A program made the position numbers and the translations under genes. The notes beneath the pieces were generated by a model that did no database searches, was not told the origin of the DNA, and saw only the letters and a program-made list of their open reading frames with translations. 64,000 bases of DNA from Aquamicrobium sp. (GTDB lineage Bacteria > Pseudomonadota > Alphaproteobacteria > Rhizobiales > Rhizobiaceae), in NCBI RefSeq assembly GCF_023954335.1, contig NZ_JAMLIE010000002.1:434001-498000 (forward strand), in the 5' to 3' direction. Shown here piece by piece: positions 1 through 8,468 of this stretch (its first letter is position 1; each line of letters opens with the position of its first letter).

Positions 1-276
1 CGGGTCTACTGGCAGGGGCCGTCGCTGGGCTGGGATTTCGGCGGGCAGGGATCGCGGACGATGATCCTCGTCTACAATCTCGACAGCATCAACTCGCTCT
101 ACAGGCGCTATGCGGGCGTCGCCGGCTCGGCCTATGTCCTCGCCGGCCTCGGCTTCACCGTGCTCAAGAACGGCAACACGCTGCTCGTTCCGGTCCGCAC
201 CGGCGTCGGCGCGCGCCTCGGCATCAATGTCGGCTACCTCAAGCTGACCTCCGGTCCGACCTGGAACCCGTTCTGA
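1..276 (+). CDS. eipA: EipA-like DUF1134 protein, C-terminal part
   Basis: The frame is open from the first base, so the 5' part lies outside the window; 91 residues remain. The visible part begins RVYWQGPSLGWDFGGQG and ends with GINVGYLKLTSGPTWNPF, which I recognise as the DUF1134 family. Brucella EipA of this family is a small periplasmic beta-barrel-like protein needed for envelope integrity. The signal peptide cannot be seen here. An internal ATG at base 61 is not a likely start, because the conserved Trp/Gly-rich segment precedes it. A GC-rich hairpin follows about 75 bases downstream. Family assignment is from memory of the conserved motifs. Confidence 0.8.
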   Translation, partial: RVYWQGPSLGWDFGGQGSRTMILVYNLDSINSLYRRYAGVAGSAYVLAGLGFTVLKNGNTLLVPVRTGVGARLGINVGYLKLTSGPTWNPF

Positions 277-349
277 CCGTGAGCGGCCGGCATTTTGCCG
301 CCGCATCGACGTGAAGGCACTGGATTCTTGCCGCATCGGCATGGCAGAT

Positions 350-373
350 AGGCGCGGTGACTGCCGCGCCTTT
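350..373 (+). terminator. Hairpin after eipA
   Basis: AGGCGCGG and CCGCGCCT form perfect 8-base arms around a 6-base loop, followed by TTTCCC. It lies between eipA and the coiled-coil gene starting at 406. The U-tract is short, so termination is plausible but not certain. Confidence 0.45.
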
Positions 374-405
374 CCCATGCGCGGCCCAAGGGCAGGCACA
401 GGGCT

Positions 406-1569
406 GTGATCCAGGCGACGCTTATCTTCATCCTCGGCTTTCTGAGCGCCGTTTTCCTCGCGGTTCTGGTCGCGCCGGCGATCTGGCGGCGCGCGGTCGC
501 GTTGACCCACCGGCGCATCGAGGCGGCGCTGCCGCTGTCGCTCAACGAGATCCGCGCCGACAAGGACGCGCTCAGGGCCGAGCACGCCATGGCGACGCGA
601 AAGCTCGAAGTGACGCTCGCGGCGCTGCGCGAAGAGATGGCGGCGCGGTCGATCGATGCCGACCGGGCACGCGACGAGGCCCGGCGCACCGCGCTGCAAC
701 GTGACGAGAAGGCGGCGACCATCGCCGAGCTCGAGACGCAGCAGGGCGCCCTGCGCTCGGAGCTGGTGAAGGGCGAGAAGGAACTCGCCCGGCTCGCGGA
801 GCTGATCGCCGAGCGCGACGACATCATCGACGAGCAGGTGCACGAGCTCGAGACGCTCGGCGCGATGTACGACCAGGCGAGCTTCGACGCCTCCAACCGC
901 CAGATCGAGCTGGTGGCGCAGGAATCGAAGCTGGAGAAGCTGTCGGATGAGCTCGCCGAGGCGCAGGAAAGCCGGGCGAGGGCGGACGGCGCCTTGGGCG
1001 AGGCGCGGGCCGAGGCCGAGGAGCTCGACAAGGCCGTCCGGGCCGAGAAGCGCAGGATCGTGGCGCTGGAGCGCAAGATCGAGAAGCTGACCGCGGCGCT
1101 GTCCGACCGCGAGGAGAAGCTGGAGCGGCGCGAGCGCGATCTCGAACGGCTGCGCGAGAAGCTGCGCGAGGCGAACGAGGCCGGCAGCGACCTCGCCGCC
1201 CGGCTGGCCTCGGCGCAGGACAAGGCCGTGCGTCTCGGCGACGAGCTGGCGCTTCAGGCCCGCGAGAACAAGGCGCTGCGCGCCGTGCAGGAAAGGAAAT
1301 GGAGCGCCGCCAATGGCGACACGCCGGGCACCGGCGCGGGAGGGGAGGTCGAGACCGCGCTGCTGCGCGAGCGAATCGACGCCCTCGCTGCTGAAATGGT
1401 GAGCCTGACCGCGCGCATCGAAGGCCCGGATTCCGAGATAGGCCGGATGCTCGGCGCAGAGCCGGCCTCGGACAAGGCCGCACGCGCCGACGCGCAGCCC
1501 GCCAGCCTCGCCGAGAAGATACGCCTCCTGCAACAGGCGGGAGACCGGAAGGCGGCGGGCAAATCCTAG
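406..1569 (+). CDS. Membrane-anchored long coiled-coil protein
   Basis: 387 residues from a GTG start. Residues about 4-27 are a hydrophobic transmembrane helix (LIFILGFLSAVFLAVLVAPA) and the next residues are Arg/His-rich, which suggests a single N-terminal anchor with the body in the cytoplasm. Residues about 45-290 are almost uninterrupted heptads rich in Glu, Arg, Ala and Leu, typical of a long coiled coil. The C-terminal 90 residues are less regular. I recognise no catalytic domain. Similar anchored coiled-coil proteins are common in rhizobia as conserved hypotheticals, and a scaffold or envelope role is only a guess. It appears monocistronic, with a repeat element following. Confidence 0.75.
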   Translation: MIQATLIFILGFLSAVFLAVLVAPAIWRRAVALTHRRIEAALPLSLNEIRADKDALRAEHAMATRKLEVTLAALREEMAARSIDADRARDEARRTALQRDEKAATIAELETQQGALRSELVKGEKELARLAELIAERDDIIDEQVHELETLGAMYDQASFDASNRQIELVAQESKLEKLSDELAEAQESRARADGALGEARAEAEELDKAVRAEKRRIVALERKIEKLTAALSDREEKLERRERDLERLREKLREANEAGSDLAARLASAQDKAVRLGDELALQARENKALRAVQERKWSAANGDTPGTGAGGEVETALLRERIDALAAEMVSLTARIEGPDSEIGRMLGAEPASDKAARADAQPASLAEKIRLLQQAGDRKAAGKS

Positions 1570-1619
1570 GGCCTGTAGCGTCCTGTCCGCTCCGGAGGAG
1601 CGCGGTCGTCGAACGCCTG

Positions 1620-1793
1620 CGCCGCCCCTCATCCGCCCTTCGGGCACCTTCTCCCCGTGAACGGGGAGAAGGAATGGCGGCCGCAACGGCCGCAATTTCT
1701 CCTGCGGCGCTTGCGATTGGCGAAAGCAAGGACGGCAGCTCTCTTCTCCCCGTTCACGGGGAGAAGGTGGCGGCAGCCGGATGAGGGGCGGCG
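1620..1793. repeat. RIME-like mosaic repeat, copy 1 (two-palindrome form)
   Basis: The left half has CGCCCCTCATCCG-type sequence, a CCCTTCGGG stem and the palindrome CTTCTCCCCGTGAACGGGGA (from 1651). The right half (1741-1793) carries the same hairpin in the opposite sense and ends in GGATGAGGGGCGGCG. The two halves are inverted relative to each other across a spacer of about 70 bases. It fills most of the 282-base gap between convergent genes, and no gene is seen in that gap. Confidence 0.85.
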
Positions 1794-1851
1794 TGGGCGG
1801 TGCCGGTGATGCACAGGCGCGAGGCTCGATAGAGGCGGCACAGGTGTTGAG

Positions 1852-2658
1852 TCAGCGCGGCCGCCAGAGCCGGTGGAGCGCGATCGCGCCGGCGGTGGCG
1901 ACGTTGAGGCTGTCGAAGCCGGGCGACATCGGGATGCGGACCGTGCGCATGCGCGCCATCGTCGCCTCTGCCAGACCCTCGCCTTCCGTGCCCAGCCACA
2001 GCGCGGTGCGGCCCTGCCGCGCGATGGCCGCGATGTCGTCGGCCCCGGAGGGCGACAGGGCGATCTGGGCGAAGCCGTTGCGGGCGAGCGCCGCGAACAG
2101 CGCCTCCTCGTCTCCCGGCACGGCGAACGGCACCTTGAGCGCCGCGCCGACCGAAACGCGGATCGCCTTGCGGTAGAGCGGGTCGCAGCACGCGTCGTCG
2201 AGCAGCACCGCATCCGCCTCGAAGGCGGCGGCGTTGCGGAAGATCGCGCCGACATTGTCGTGGTTGGAGATGCCGCTGAGCGCGACGACGAGCGCGTCGT
2301 CCGGAAGGCCAGCCAGCAGCGCGTCGGCGTCGTCGTCCCCGCGCCGCAGGCCGAGCGCCAGCACGCCGCGATGGATGTGGAAGCCGGCGATGGCGTCCAT
2401 CACGTCCTGCGACGCGACATAGACCGGCATGTCGGGCTGAGCCAGGGCGAGCGTGTCGGCCATGCCGTCCAGCCGGCGGTCGAGGATCAGCGCCGATTCC
2501 GCCTCGAAGCGGCGGGCCGAGAACAGCACATTCAGCACCACCTTGCCCTCGGCGACGAAGCGCTTCTCGCGCCCGACGAGGTCGCGCTCGCGGATGGCGC
2601 GATAGCCGGCGATACGCGGATCGCCGGCGTCGTCGATGTGGATCGGCTCCGCCCTCAT
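1852..2658 (-). CDS. TrmH/SpoU-family RNA 2'-O-methyltransferase
   Basis: 268 residues. The N-terminal part (about 10-110) fits a SpoU substrate-binding domain and residues about 125-265 a SPOUT (trefoil-knot) methylase. The three family motifs are visible: NHDNVGAIFRNAAAF, LWLGTEGEGL and IPMSPGFDSLNVATAGAI. Members transfer a methyl group from S-adenosylmethionine to a ribose 2'-OH in rRNA or tRNA; the exact target cannot be read from sequence. The ATG overlaps the copA stop by 4 bases (ATGA), so it is probably translated as the last gene of copZ-copA-trmH. That link to copper genes looks positional rather than functional. Confidence 0.88.
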   Translation of the reverse strand: MRAEPIHIDDAGDPRIAGYRAIRERDLVGREKRFVAEGKVVLNVLFSARRFEAESALILDRRLDGMADTLALAQPDMPVYVASQDVMDAIAGFHIHRGVLALGLRRGDDDADALLAGLPDDALVVALSGISNHDNVGAIFRNAAAFEADAVLLDDACCDPLYRKAIRVSVGAALKVPFAVPGDEEALFAALARNGFAQIALSPSGADDIAAIARQGRTALWLGTEGEGLAEATMARMRTVRIPMSPGFDSLNVATAGAIALHRLWRPR

Positions 2659-4856
2659 TGCGGCTCGGTCGTCGGCAGGCGCGGCTTCCAGCGGGCGAGG
2701 AGCGCCGAGTTGGTGACGACCGACACCGACGAGAACGCCATCGCCGCGCCGGCGAAGGCCGGGGACAGCACGCCGAAGGCGGCGAGCGGGATGCCGATGA
2801 CGTTGTAGACGAAGGCCCAGCCGAGATTGTGCGCGATGGTGCGCCGCGTCTTGTGGGCGATGTCGAGCGCGGCGGGGACGAGCCTCAGATCCGTGCGCAT
2901 CAGGGTGATGGCGGCGGCCTCGCGGGCGACGTCCGCGCCCGAGGACATGGCGATGCCGAGGCGCGCGGCAGCGAGCGCCGGCCCGTCGTTCAGCCCGTCG
3001 CCGACGAAGGCGACGCCCTTGTCGCCCTGCTCCGCGGCGAGCTTCCTCACCGCCTCGACCTTCTCCTCGGGCAGCAGGCCGGCGCGGATGTCGGCGAAGC
3101 CGAGCGCGCCGCCTATCGACTCGGCGGCGGCCTCGTTGTCGCCGGTCAGCATCACCGGCGCAAGGCCGCGTCGCTTCAGCTCGGCGACGGTCTCGGCCGC
3201 CTCGGGGCGCGGCGTGTCGGCAAAGCGCACCGCGCCGGACAGCTGCCCGTCGACGACGATGAAGGCGACGGTCCCGGCTTCGCCGAGGCGAGCGAGCATG
3301 GCGTCGATCTCCGCGCCGGCGATGCCGGCTTCTTCAACCAGCCGGCGGTTACCGACCGAGACGGAGCGGCCGTCGACCGTACCGGAAAGCCCCTTGCCGC
3401 GGATGGCGCGCACGCCGGCGGCAGCGGGCAGGGGCGCGCCGGTGCCGGTCGCCTTTTCGACCAGCGCCCTTGCCAGCGGATGCTCGCTGTGGGCCTCGAT
3501 GGCGGCGGCGAGCGCCAACGTGGCGTCGTCGCCCTCGGCCGCGACCACTTCGGGCTTGCCGATGGTCAGCGTCCCGGTCTTGTCGAAGGCGATGGCGCCG
3601 ATCTCCTCGGCCCGCTCCAGCGTCTCGATGTCGCGGATCAGGATGCCGGCGCGGGCGGCTGCGCCGGTTCCGGCGACCAGCGCCGTCGGCGTCGCCAGCC
3701 CGAGCGCGCAGGGGCAGGCGATAACCAGCACCGCCACCGCCGCGACCATGCCGCCGGTGGCATCGCCGACGACCAGCCACCAGATGAGGAAGGTCGCCGC
3801 CGCCACGACGAGGATGACCGGCACGAAGATCGCCGAGATGCGGTCGACCAGCCGCTGGATCGGGGCCTGTCCGGTCTGGGCTTCCTCGACGAGGCGCGTC
3901 ATGCGGGCGAGGCGGGTGTCGGGGCCGACGGCCGTGACCTCGATCTCGAGCGCGGCCTCGCCATTGACCGTGCCGGTGATCACGGCATCGCCCGGCTCCT
4001 TGTCCACCGGCAGGCTCTCGCCGGTGACGAGAGATTCGTCGATGGCCGAGTGGCCCTTCGCCACCTTACCGTCGCAGGGCATGCGCCCGCCGGGGCGCAC
4101 GAGGACGCGGTCGCCCGGCTTCAGCGTCTCCACCGCGACGACGCGCGCCGCGCCGTCCGCGCCGATCAGCTCGGCCTCGCGCGGCTGCAGCTTATGCAGC
4201 GCCGCCAGCGCGGCCGAGGTGCCGCGCTTGGCGCGGGCCTCGAGATACTTGCCGAGCATGATGAGGGTCAGCACCACCGCCGCCGCCTCGAAATAGAGGT
4301 GGGCATGGACGTCGCCGCTGATGACCAGCACCAGCGAATAGACATACGCGACCGAGGTGCCGAGCGAGACCAGCACGGCCATGTTGGCGCCGCCGCCGCG
4401 CACGGCGGCGAAGGCCTCGCGCAGGAAGCGCGTGCCGGAGACCAGCATGACGCCGGTGGCGAGGATCGCCTGCGTCCACGGGCTGATCCAGGCATGGCCG
4501 GTGCCGATCATCATCGGCAGGGTGCCGATGACCAGCGGCAGGCTGAGCGCGGCGGATATGATGAAGCGCCACAGCGTCAGCCGCTCCTCACGCCGGCGCT
4601 CCTCCTCGCGCTGCTCGTCGGCCGCGCGCCGCTCCGCCTCGTCGGAGGAGCGCAGCCGCGCGCCGTAGCCGGTCTTCTCCACGGCCGCGACCAGCGCCTG
4701 CGGCGTGACCCGATCGTCGGTCTCGACCGAGGCGCGTTCGAGCGCGAGGTTGACTTCCGCCTTGCGGACGCCTTCGGTCCGCGAAAGCGCCTTCTCGATC
4801 CGCGCGGAGCAGGCCGCGCAGGTCATGCCCGTTATGTCGAGCGAAACCGTTGACAT
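2655..4856 (-). CDS. copA: Cu(I)-exporting P1B-type ATPase CopA
   Basis: 733 residues, normal for the family. One N-terminal heavy-metal domain carries GMTCAAC (residues 10-16), followed by a charged Glu/Arg linker at about 72-92. The actuator motif TGES is near 276, the membrane metal site CPC near 380, the phosphorylation site DKTGT near 424, the SEHPL nucleotide-binding motif near 457, and GDGLND near 618. The YN of TM7 (FVYNVIG) and MxxSS of TM8 (MAFSSV) give the Cu(I)-specific signature. It pumps Cu(I) from cytoplasm to periplasm. It is preceded by copZ 38 bases upstream, and both should be driven by the CueR-type promoter at 5136-5166. Confidence 0.95.
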   Translation of the reverse strand: MSTVSLDITGMTCAACSARIEKALSRTEGVRKAEVNLALERASVETDDRVTPQALVAAVEKTGYGARLRSSDEAERRAADEQREEERRREERLTLWRFIISAALSLPLVIGTLPMMIGTGHAWISPWTQAILATGVMLVSGTRFLREAFAAVRGGGANMAVLVSLGTSVAYVYSLVLVISGDVHAHLYFEAAAVVLTLIMLGKYLEARAKRGTSAALAALHKLQPREAELIGADGAARVVAVETLKPGDRVLVRPGGRMPCDGKVAKGHSAIDESLVTGESLPVDKEPGDAVITGTVNGEAALEIEVTAVGPDTRLARMTRLVEEAQTGQAPIQRLVDRISAIFVPVILVVAAATFLIWWLVVGDATGGMVAAVAVLVIACPCALGLATPTALVAGTGAAARAGILIRDIETLERAEEIGAIAFDKTGTLTIGKPEVVAAEGDDATLALAAAIEAHSEHPLARALVEKATGTGAPLPAAAGVRAIRGKGLSGTVDGRSVSVGNRRLVEEAGIAGAEIDAMLARLGEAGTVAFIVVDGQLSGAVRFADTPRPEAAETVAELKRRGLAPVMLTGDNEAAAESIGGALGFADIRAGLLPEEKVEAVRKLAAEQGDKGVAFVGDGLNDGPALAAARLGIAMSSGADVAREAAAITLMRTDLRLVPAALDIAHKTRRTIAHNLGWAFVYNVIGIPLAAFGVLSPAFAGAAMAFSSVSVVTNSALLARWKPRLPTTEPQ

Positions 4857-4894
4857 GTCTCTTCTGCCTGTCTTGTCTCTATAATGGTAGGCGG

Positions 4895-5104
4895 TCAGCC
4901 TTCGACGCGGGCGTCGTAGCCGGCGCCCTCGACCGCGTCGGCCAGCGCCTGCGCCGCCACGCCGTCCTCGGCGGCGACGGTGGCCCGGCCGGCGGCGAGG
5001 TCGACGGTGGCGCTCCTGACGCCCGGCTGGGCGGCGAGAAGCCGCTCGACCGAGGCCTTGCAGCCGCCGCAGGTCATGCCTTCGATCTTCAGCACGATGT
5101 CCAT
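4895..5104 (-). CDS. copZ: Copper chaperone CopZ (HMA domain)
   Basis: 69 residues forming a single heavy-metal-associated domain of ferredoxin-like beta-alpha-beta-beta-alpha-beta fold. The metal site is GMTCGGC at residues 9-15. The length is typical of bacterial CopZ-type chaperones that deliver Cu(I) to CopA or to a sensor. It is the first gene of copZ-copA-trmH. The start ATG lies 32 bases from the promoter -10 element, and GGGAG just upstream can serve as ribosome binding site. Confidence 0.92.
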   Translation of the reverse strand: MDIVLKIEGMTCGGCKASVERLLAAQPGVRSATVDLAAGRATVAAEDGVAAQALADAVEGAGYDARVEG

Positions 5105-5135
5105 GGTCCGAACTCCCTGTCTGTCGTTCGTGAGA

Positions 5136-5166
5136 CAGATAGGGTTTCCAGTTACTGGAAGGTCAA
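5136..5166 (-). promoter_or_regulatory. CueR-type (MerR-family) promoter-operator of copZ-copA
   Basis: Read on the minus strand, the -35 element TTGACC (5166-5161) and -10 element TATCTG (5141-5136) are separated by 19 bases rather than the usual 17. The spacer contains a perfect dyad, TTCCAG-TAA-CTGGAA (5160-5146). An over-long spacer holding a CCTTCC...GGAA dyad next to TTGACC is the hallmark of MerR-family copper promoters such as E. coli copA. No merR/cueR gene is in the window, so the regulator must be elsewhere. Confidence 0.82.
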
Positions 5167-5197
5167 GGGGAATGCGGAATGAATTTCAGCGGCGGGT

Positions 5198-5530
5198 TCA
5201 GATGCCGGCCGGGCGGGCCGCCGTCGGCACCGAGGCGGGGGCCCCGAAAATGTCGTCGAGGGTGAGCAGGATGCGCTGCACGTTGGGGGAGGAGCAGGAG
5301 TAATAGATCATCTGCCGCTCGCGACGGGTCTCGACCAGCCCCATGCCGCGCAGCTTGGCCAGGTGCTGCGACAGGGCCGACTGGCTCAGCTCGACCTTTT
5401 CGGCGATTTCCCCGACGGACAGCTCGCCGCAAAGGAGATGGCACATGATCGCCAGGCGTTTCCCATTGCCGATTGCGGACAGAAATTCCGCCACCATGTC
5501 GGCATTGTCGACAAGCTGCTTCGATATCAT
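5198..5530 (-). CDS. NolR-like ArsR-family transcriptional regulator
   Basis: 110 residues from the ATG at 5530, preceded by GGGGACGA. An upstream ATG at 5554 is in frame but lacks a ribosome binding site. The winged-helix core contains VELSQSALSQHLAKLRGMGL as recognition region and TRRERQMIYYS as wing, very close to rhizobial NolR and related to BigR/SqrR. The classical ELCVCDL metal-binding motif is replaced by ELSVGEI, so metal sensing through that site is unlikely. Two other Cys (MCHLLCG, YYSCSS) are present. The following copZ gene has its own promoter, so this regulator is probably not the copper sensor. Confidence 0.85.
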   Translation of the reverse strand: MISKQLVDNADMVAEFLSAIGNGKRLAIMCHLLCGELSVGEIAEKVELSQSALSQHLAKLRGMGLVETRRERQMIYYSCSSPNVQRILLTLDDIFGAPASVPTAARPAGI

Positions 5531-5592
5531 TTCGTCCCCATCGCCGCATTTCATCAGGCGCTACGGGGGTAAGAACGCCGGATGGTCCTCGC

Positions 5593-5631
5593 AGGTTGCA
5601 TCCCGTCCGCTACCCGGCATGCATGCAACCT
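5593..5631 (-). promoter_or_regulatory. Inverted repeat upstream of the NolR-like gene
   Basis: AGGTTGCAT (5593-5601) and ATGCAACCT (5623-5631) are perfect 9-base inverted repeats with a 21-base gap, 62 bases upstream of the regulator start. On the minus strand the outer arm overlaps a TTAG-N9-AT sequence resembling the published NolR site. Autoregulation is possible but unproven. Confidence 0.4.
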
Positions 5632-5698
5632 AACGTAGTCTAAACTTCCCTAATCACAAGCCACCGAAGGGAAAAATTGATGGGCAAGACTGTCGCGG

Positions 5699-6481
5699 TC
5701 ATTCTGGACCAATCGTTGTCCTTGCCTGGCGGGCCTCGATCGCCATGGCGACGAGCGTCTTGTGCATGTCCGGCGCGTCGCCCAGCGGCTCCCTGAACGG
5801 GATGCGCAGCACCCTGTCGCCGGCGGCGAGATCGAAGCCGTCGGCGTCGATGCCGGTCATCACCCAGACCTCGTCGCCCCTGGCCTTGCCGAACACGGCG
5901 GCATAGTTGGCGACGGCGTCGGCGTGGTCCTCGTTCATGTGCTCGACGGCGCGGCGCTCGGCGGCTGCGATGGCGTCGAGCCTGTCGCCGGCGGTCAGCA
6001 GGTTCTCGCGCGTCAGGGCGAAGGCCTTGCCGAAGCCGCCATTGAGGCTCGCCCGCTGCGGCTCCAGCCGGTAGAAGGCGAAATCGCCGAGGCCGGCATA
6101 GAGCTTCGCCTTCGGGTTGTGCGACAGGAAGCGCCATTCGATGCGCGCGTGGCGCGGATCGTCGCGAGCGATCTTCTCGGCGATGCAGGCGAGGGTGATG
6201 CGCGCATGCGCCATGGCGTCGCCCTTGCCGGGCTCGCCCAGCAGCAGCGAGCAGCGCGGATCGGCCTCGATGCCGCCGGTATGGGCGGCGAGCCCCGAGA
6301 TCAGGATGATCGGTGCGCCGTCATGGTCGGTCGCGACCGCGACGCGGCTGGCGAGCGGCGCGCCGCTTCCCGGCTCCAGCACCGCGATGGCTCCGTGGCG
6401 GGCGGTGCGGATCAGGCCCCGGGCGAGGCGGATGGCTTCGTCGTCGGTCGGGCGCAGGACGTCCCTGGTCTTCTCCGCCAT
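5699..6481 (-). CDS. HugZ-like pyridoxamine 5'-phosphate oxidase-fold protein
   Basis: 260 residues from the ATG at 6481 (MAEKTRDVLRP). The frame stays open further upstream but that part runs antisense within the next gene. Residues about 15-160 form a split-barrel flavin/heme-binding domain. The C-terminal part from about 175 (AVEHMNEDHADAVANYAAV) is the DUF2470 domain found in HugZ-type heme-utilisation and heme oxygenase-like proteins. Members bind FMN or heme; the actual substrate is unknown. It sits 35 bases after the CoA enzyme gene, so it is probably the third gene of the SDR-CaiB operon. Confidence 0.82.
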   Translation of the reverse strand: MAEKTRDVLRPTDDEAIRLARGLIRTARHGAIAVLEPGSGAPLASRVAVATDHDGAPIILISGLAAHTGGIEADPRCSLLLGEPGKGDAMAHARITLACIAEKIARDDPRHARIEWRFLSHNPKAKLYAGLGDFAFYRLEPQRASLNGGFGKAFALTRENLLTAGDRLDAIAAAERRAVEHMNEDHADAVANYAAVFGKARGDEVWVMTGIDADGFDLAAGDRVLRIPFREPLGDAPDMHKTLVAMAIEARQARTTIGPE

Positions 6482-6516
6482 GTGGGCACTCCGATAAGTT
6501 GAGGCGATTTCTCTGC

Positions 6517-7680
6517 TTATTGGCCGACTATGCCGGCGCTGGCAAGCCGTTCCGCCTCGTCGGCGTCGATGCCGAAGCCCGACAGCGTCGCGGCGGCGTC
6601 GCGCAAGGCCTCGCCCGAACGCGCGCCCGGCGTGCGCGAAAAGCGCGGGGCGGGGTTCGGCCGGGTCAGCCCGTTCGTGGTCGCGTGCAGGTCCCGCGCG
6701 CGGTTGTGCGGGTGGCCGGGCGCTTCGGCCAGCGACAGCACCGGCGCGACACAGGCGTCGGAAGCCTCGAACAGCGCCGCCCATTCGTCCCGGCCGCGTG
6801 TTGCGATGCGCGTAGCGATCGCCTCGCGCATCGCCGGCCAGCGCGACTGGTCGTATTGCGCGTTTGCGAACGCCTCCGGCAGCGGCAGAAGCCGGCAGAA
6901 CTCGGCGAAGAATTGCGGCTCGAGGCAGGCGACGGCGACGAAGCCGCCATCGGCGCATTCGTAGGTGTCGTAGAAGGGCGTGCCGGAATCGAGCAGGTTC
7001 GAGCCCCGCCCCTCGCGCCAGATCCCCGCGGCGAGGAAGCCGAAGAACGGCGCGGCCAGCATCGAGGCGCCGTCGACCATGGCGGCGTCGACGACCTGCC
7101 CCCTGCCGGAGCGGTCCTTCTCGACCAGCGCCGCCAGCACCCCGGCGATCAGGAACATGGTGCCGCCGCCATAGTCGGCGGCGAGGTTGAGCGGCGGCAC
7201 CGGCTTGCCGCCCTTCGGGCCGATGGCGGAGAGGACGCCGGTGAGCGCCAGATAGGTGAGGTCGTGGCCGGCGCGGTTCGCCAGCGGCCCGTCCTGGCCG
7301 AAGCCGGTCATCCGGCCGTAGACGAGGCCGGGATTGCGCGCCAGCGCGACGTCGGGCCCGAGGCCGAGCCGCTCCATCACGCCGGGGCGGAAGCCTTCGA
7401 GCAGGATGTCGGCCTTGCCGATCAGGCCGAGCAGCAGCGCCGTGCCTTCCGGCCGCTTCAGGTCGATGCGCAGGATCTCGCGGCCGTGGCGGTCGAGGTC
7501 GAACTCAGGCGGCAAATTGAGGAACGCCTGCTCCCTGGCCAGCCGCTCGACGCGCACCACGCGCGCGCCGAGTTCGGCGAGGATCAGGCCGGCGAGCGGC
7601 ACCGGCCCGAGGCCGGCCATCTCGACGACGGTCAGGCCCGCGAGGGGGCCGGGTTTGTTCCCCGTTCCGTTCCCAGCCAT
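6517..7680 (-). CDS. CaiB/BaiF family CoA enzyme, alpha-methylacyl-CoA racemase-like
   Basis: 387 residues. The N-terminal GLTVVEMAGLGPVPLAGLILAELGARVVRVER pattern is typical of family III CoA transferases/racemases. AGHDLTYLALTGVLS supplies the expected catalytic His and GQVVDAAMVDG the catalytic Asp of the racemase subgroup, as in mammalian AMACR and mycobacterial MCR. Such enzymes epimerise the alpha carbon of 2-methylacyl-CoA thioesters in branched-chain or sterol side-chain oxidation. The SDR dehydrogenase gene ends only 8 bases upstream, which supports a shared acyl-CoA pathway. A CoA transferase role cannot be excluded. Confidence 0.87.
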   Translation of the reverse strand: MAGNGTGNKPGPLAGLTVVEMAGLGPVPLAGLILAELGARVVRVERLAREQAFLNLPPEFDLDRHGREILRIDLKRPEGTALLLGLIGKADILLEGFRPGVMERLGLGPDVALARNPGLVYGRMTGFGQDGPLANRAGHDLTYLALTGVLSAIGPKGGKPVPPLNLAADYGGGTMFLIAGVLAALVEKDRSGRGQVVDAAMVDGASMLAAPFFGFLAAGIWREGRGSNLLDSGTPFYDTYECADGGFVAVACLEPQFFAEFCRLLPLPEAFANAQYDQSRWPAMREAIATRIATRGRDEWAALFEASDACVAPVLSLAEAPGHPHNRARDLHATTNGLTRPNPAPRFSRTPGARSGEALRDAAATLSGFGIDADEAERLASAGIVGQ

Positions 7681-7688
7681 GGCGTGGC

Positions 7689-8450
7689 TCAGCGCGGGGC
7701 CATGCGGATCGCGCCGTCGAGGCGGATCACCTCGCCGTTCAGCATCTGGTTCTCGACGATGTGGCAGGCGAGGGCGCCATATTCGGACGGCTCGCCGAGC
7801 CGCGACGGGAACGGCACCTGAAGCCCGAGCGACTTCTGCGCGTCCTCCGGCAGGCCGGCCAGCATCGGCGTCTTGAAGATGCCCGGCGCGATGGTCATGA
7901 CGCGGATGCCGGAGCGGGCGAGGTCGCGCGCCACCGGCAGCGTCATGCCGACGATGCCGCCCTTGGACGAGGAATAGGCGGCCTGGCCGATCTGGCCGTC
8001 ATAGGCGGCGACGGAGGCGGTGTTGATGATGACGCCGCGCTCGTCGCCCGCCAGCGGCTCCAGCGCCTCGGCGCGGACGGCGAACAGCCGGATCATGTTG
8101 AACGAGCCGACGAGGTTGACGTCGATGACCTTGCGGTAGATGTCGAGCGGGTGCGCGCCGTCCTTGCCCGTGGTCTTCATGGCGATGGCGACGCCGGCGC
8201 AGTTGACGAGGATGCGGGTCGCGCCCAGCTTCTCCGCGACCTCGGCGAAGGCGGCGGTGCCGCTCTCGTCGCTCGACACGTCGCACTTCACCGCGATGCC
8301 GCCGATCTCCGCCGCCACCGCCTGCGCGCGCTCCATGCCGATGTCGAACAGCGCGACCTTCGCGCCTTTCGCCGCCAGCGCGCGCGCCGTGGCCTCACCG
8401 AGACCGGAGCCGCCGCCGGTGACGATCGCGACCTGTCCTGCTGGGTTCAT
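7689..8450 (-). CDS. SDR oxidoreductase, 3-hydroxyacyl-CoA dehydrogenase type 2-like
   Basis: 253 residues with the classical short-chain dehydrogenase pattern: the TGGGSGLG nucleotide motif near 12-19, NCAG-type segment (VNCAGVAIA), catalytic Ser in NTASVAAYDG, and YSSSKGG carrying the catalytic Tyr and Lys. The sequence and the long segment KTTGKDGAHPLDIYRKVIDVN resemble HSD17B10-type 3-hydroxyacyl-CoA dehydrogenases, which oxidise 2-methyl-3-hydroxybutyryl-CoA and other acyl-CoAs with NAD. It is the first gene of the operon with the AMACR-like enzyme. A palindromic operator candidate lies just upstream. Confidence 0.88.
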   Translation of the reverse strand: MNPAGQVAIVTGGGSGLGEATARALAAKGAKVALFDIGMERAQAVAAEIGGIAVKCDVSSDESGTAAFAEVAEKLGATRILVNCAGVAIAMKTTGKDGAHPLDIYRKVIDVNLVGSFNMIRLFAVRAEALEPLAGDERGVIINTASVAAYDGQIGQAAYSSSKGGIVGMTLPVARDLARSGIRVMTIAPGIFKTPMLAGLPEDAQKSLGLQVPFPSRLGEPSEYGALACHIVENQMLNGEVIRLDGAIRMAPR

Positions 8451-8468
8451 GAAAATTCCTCCCGGGGG

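Noticed and set aside
5198..5530. The ArsR-type gene as copper or arsenic sensor of copZ-copA
   Set aside because: The ELCVCDL metal motif is missing and the protein is closest to NolR. The copZ promoter has MerR-type geometry.
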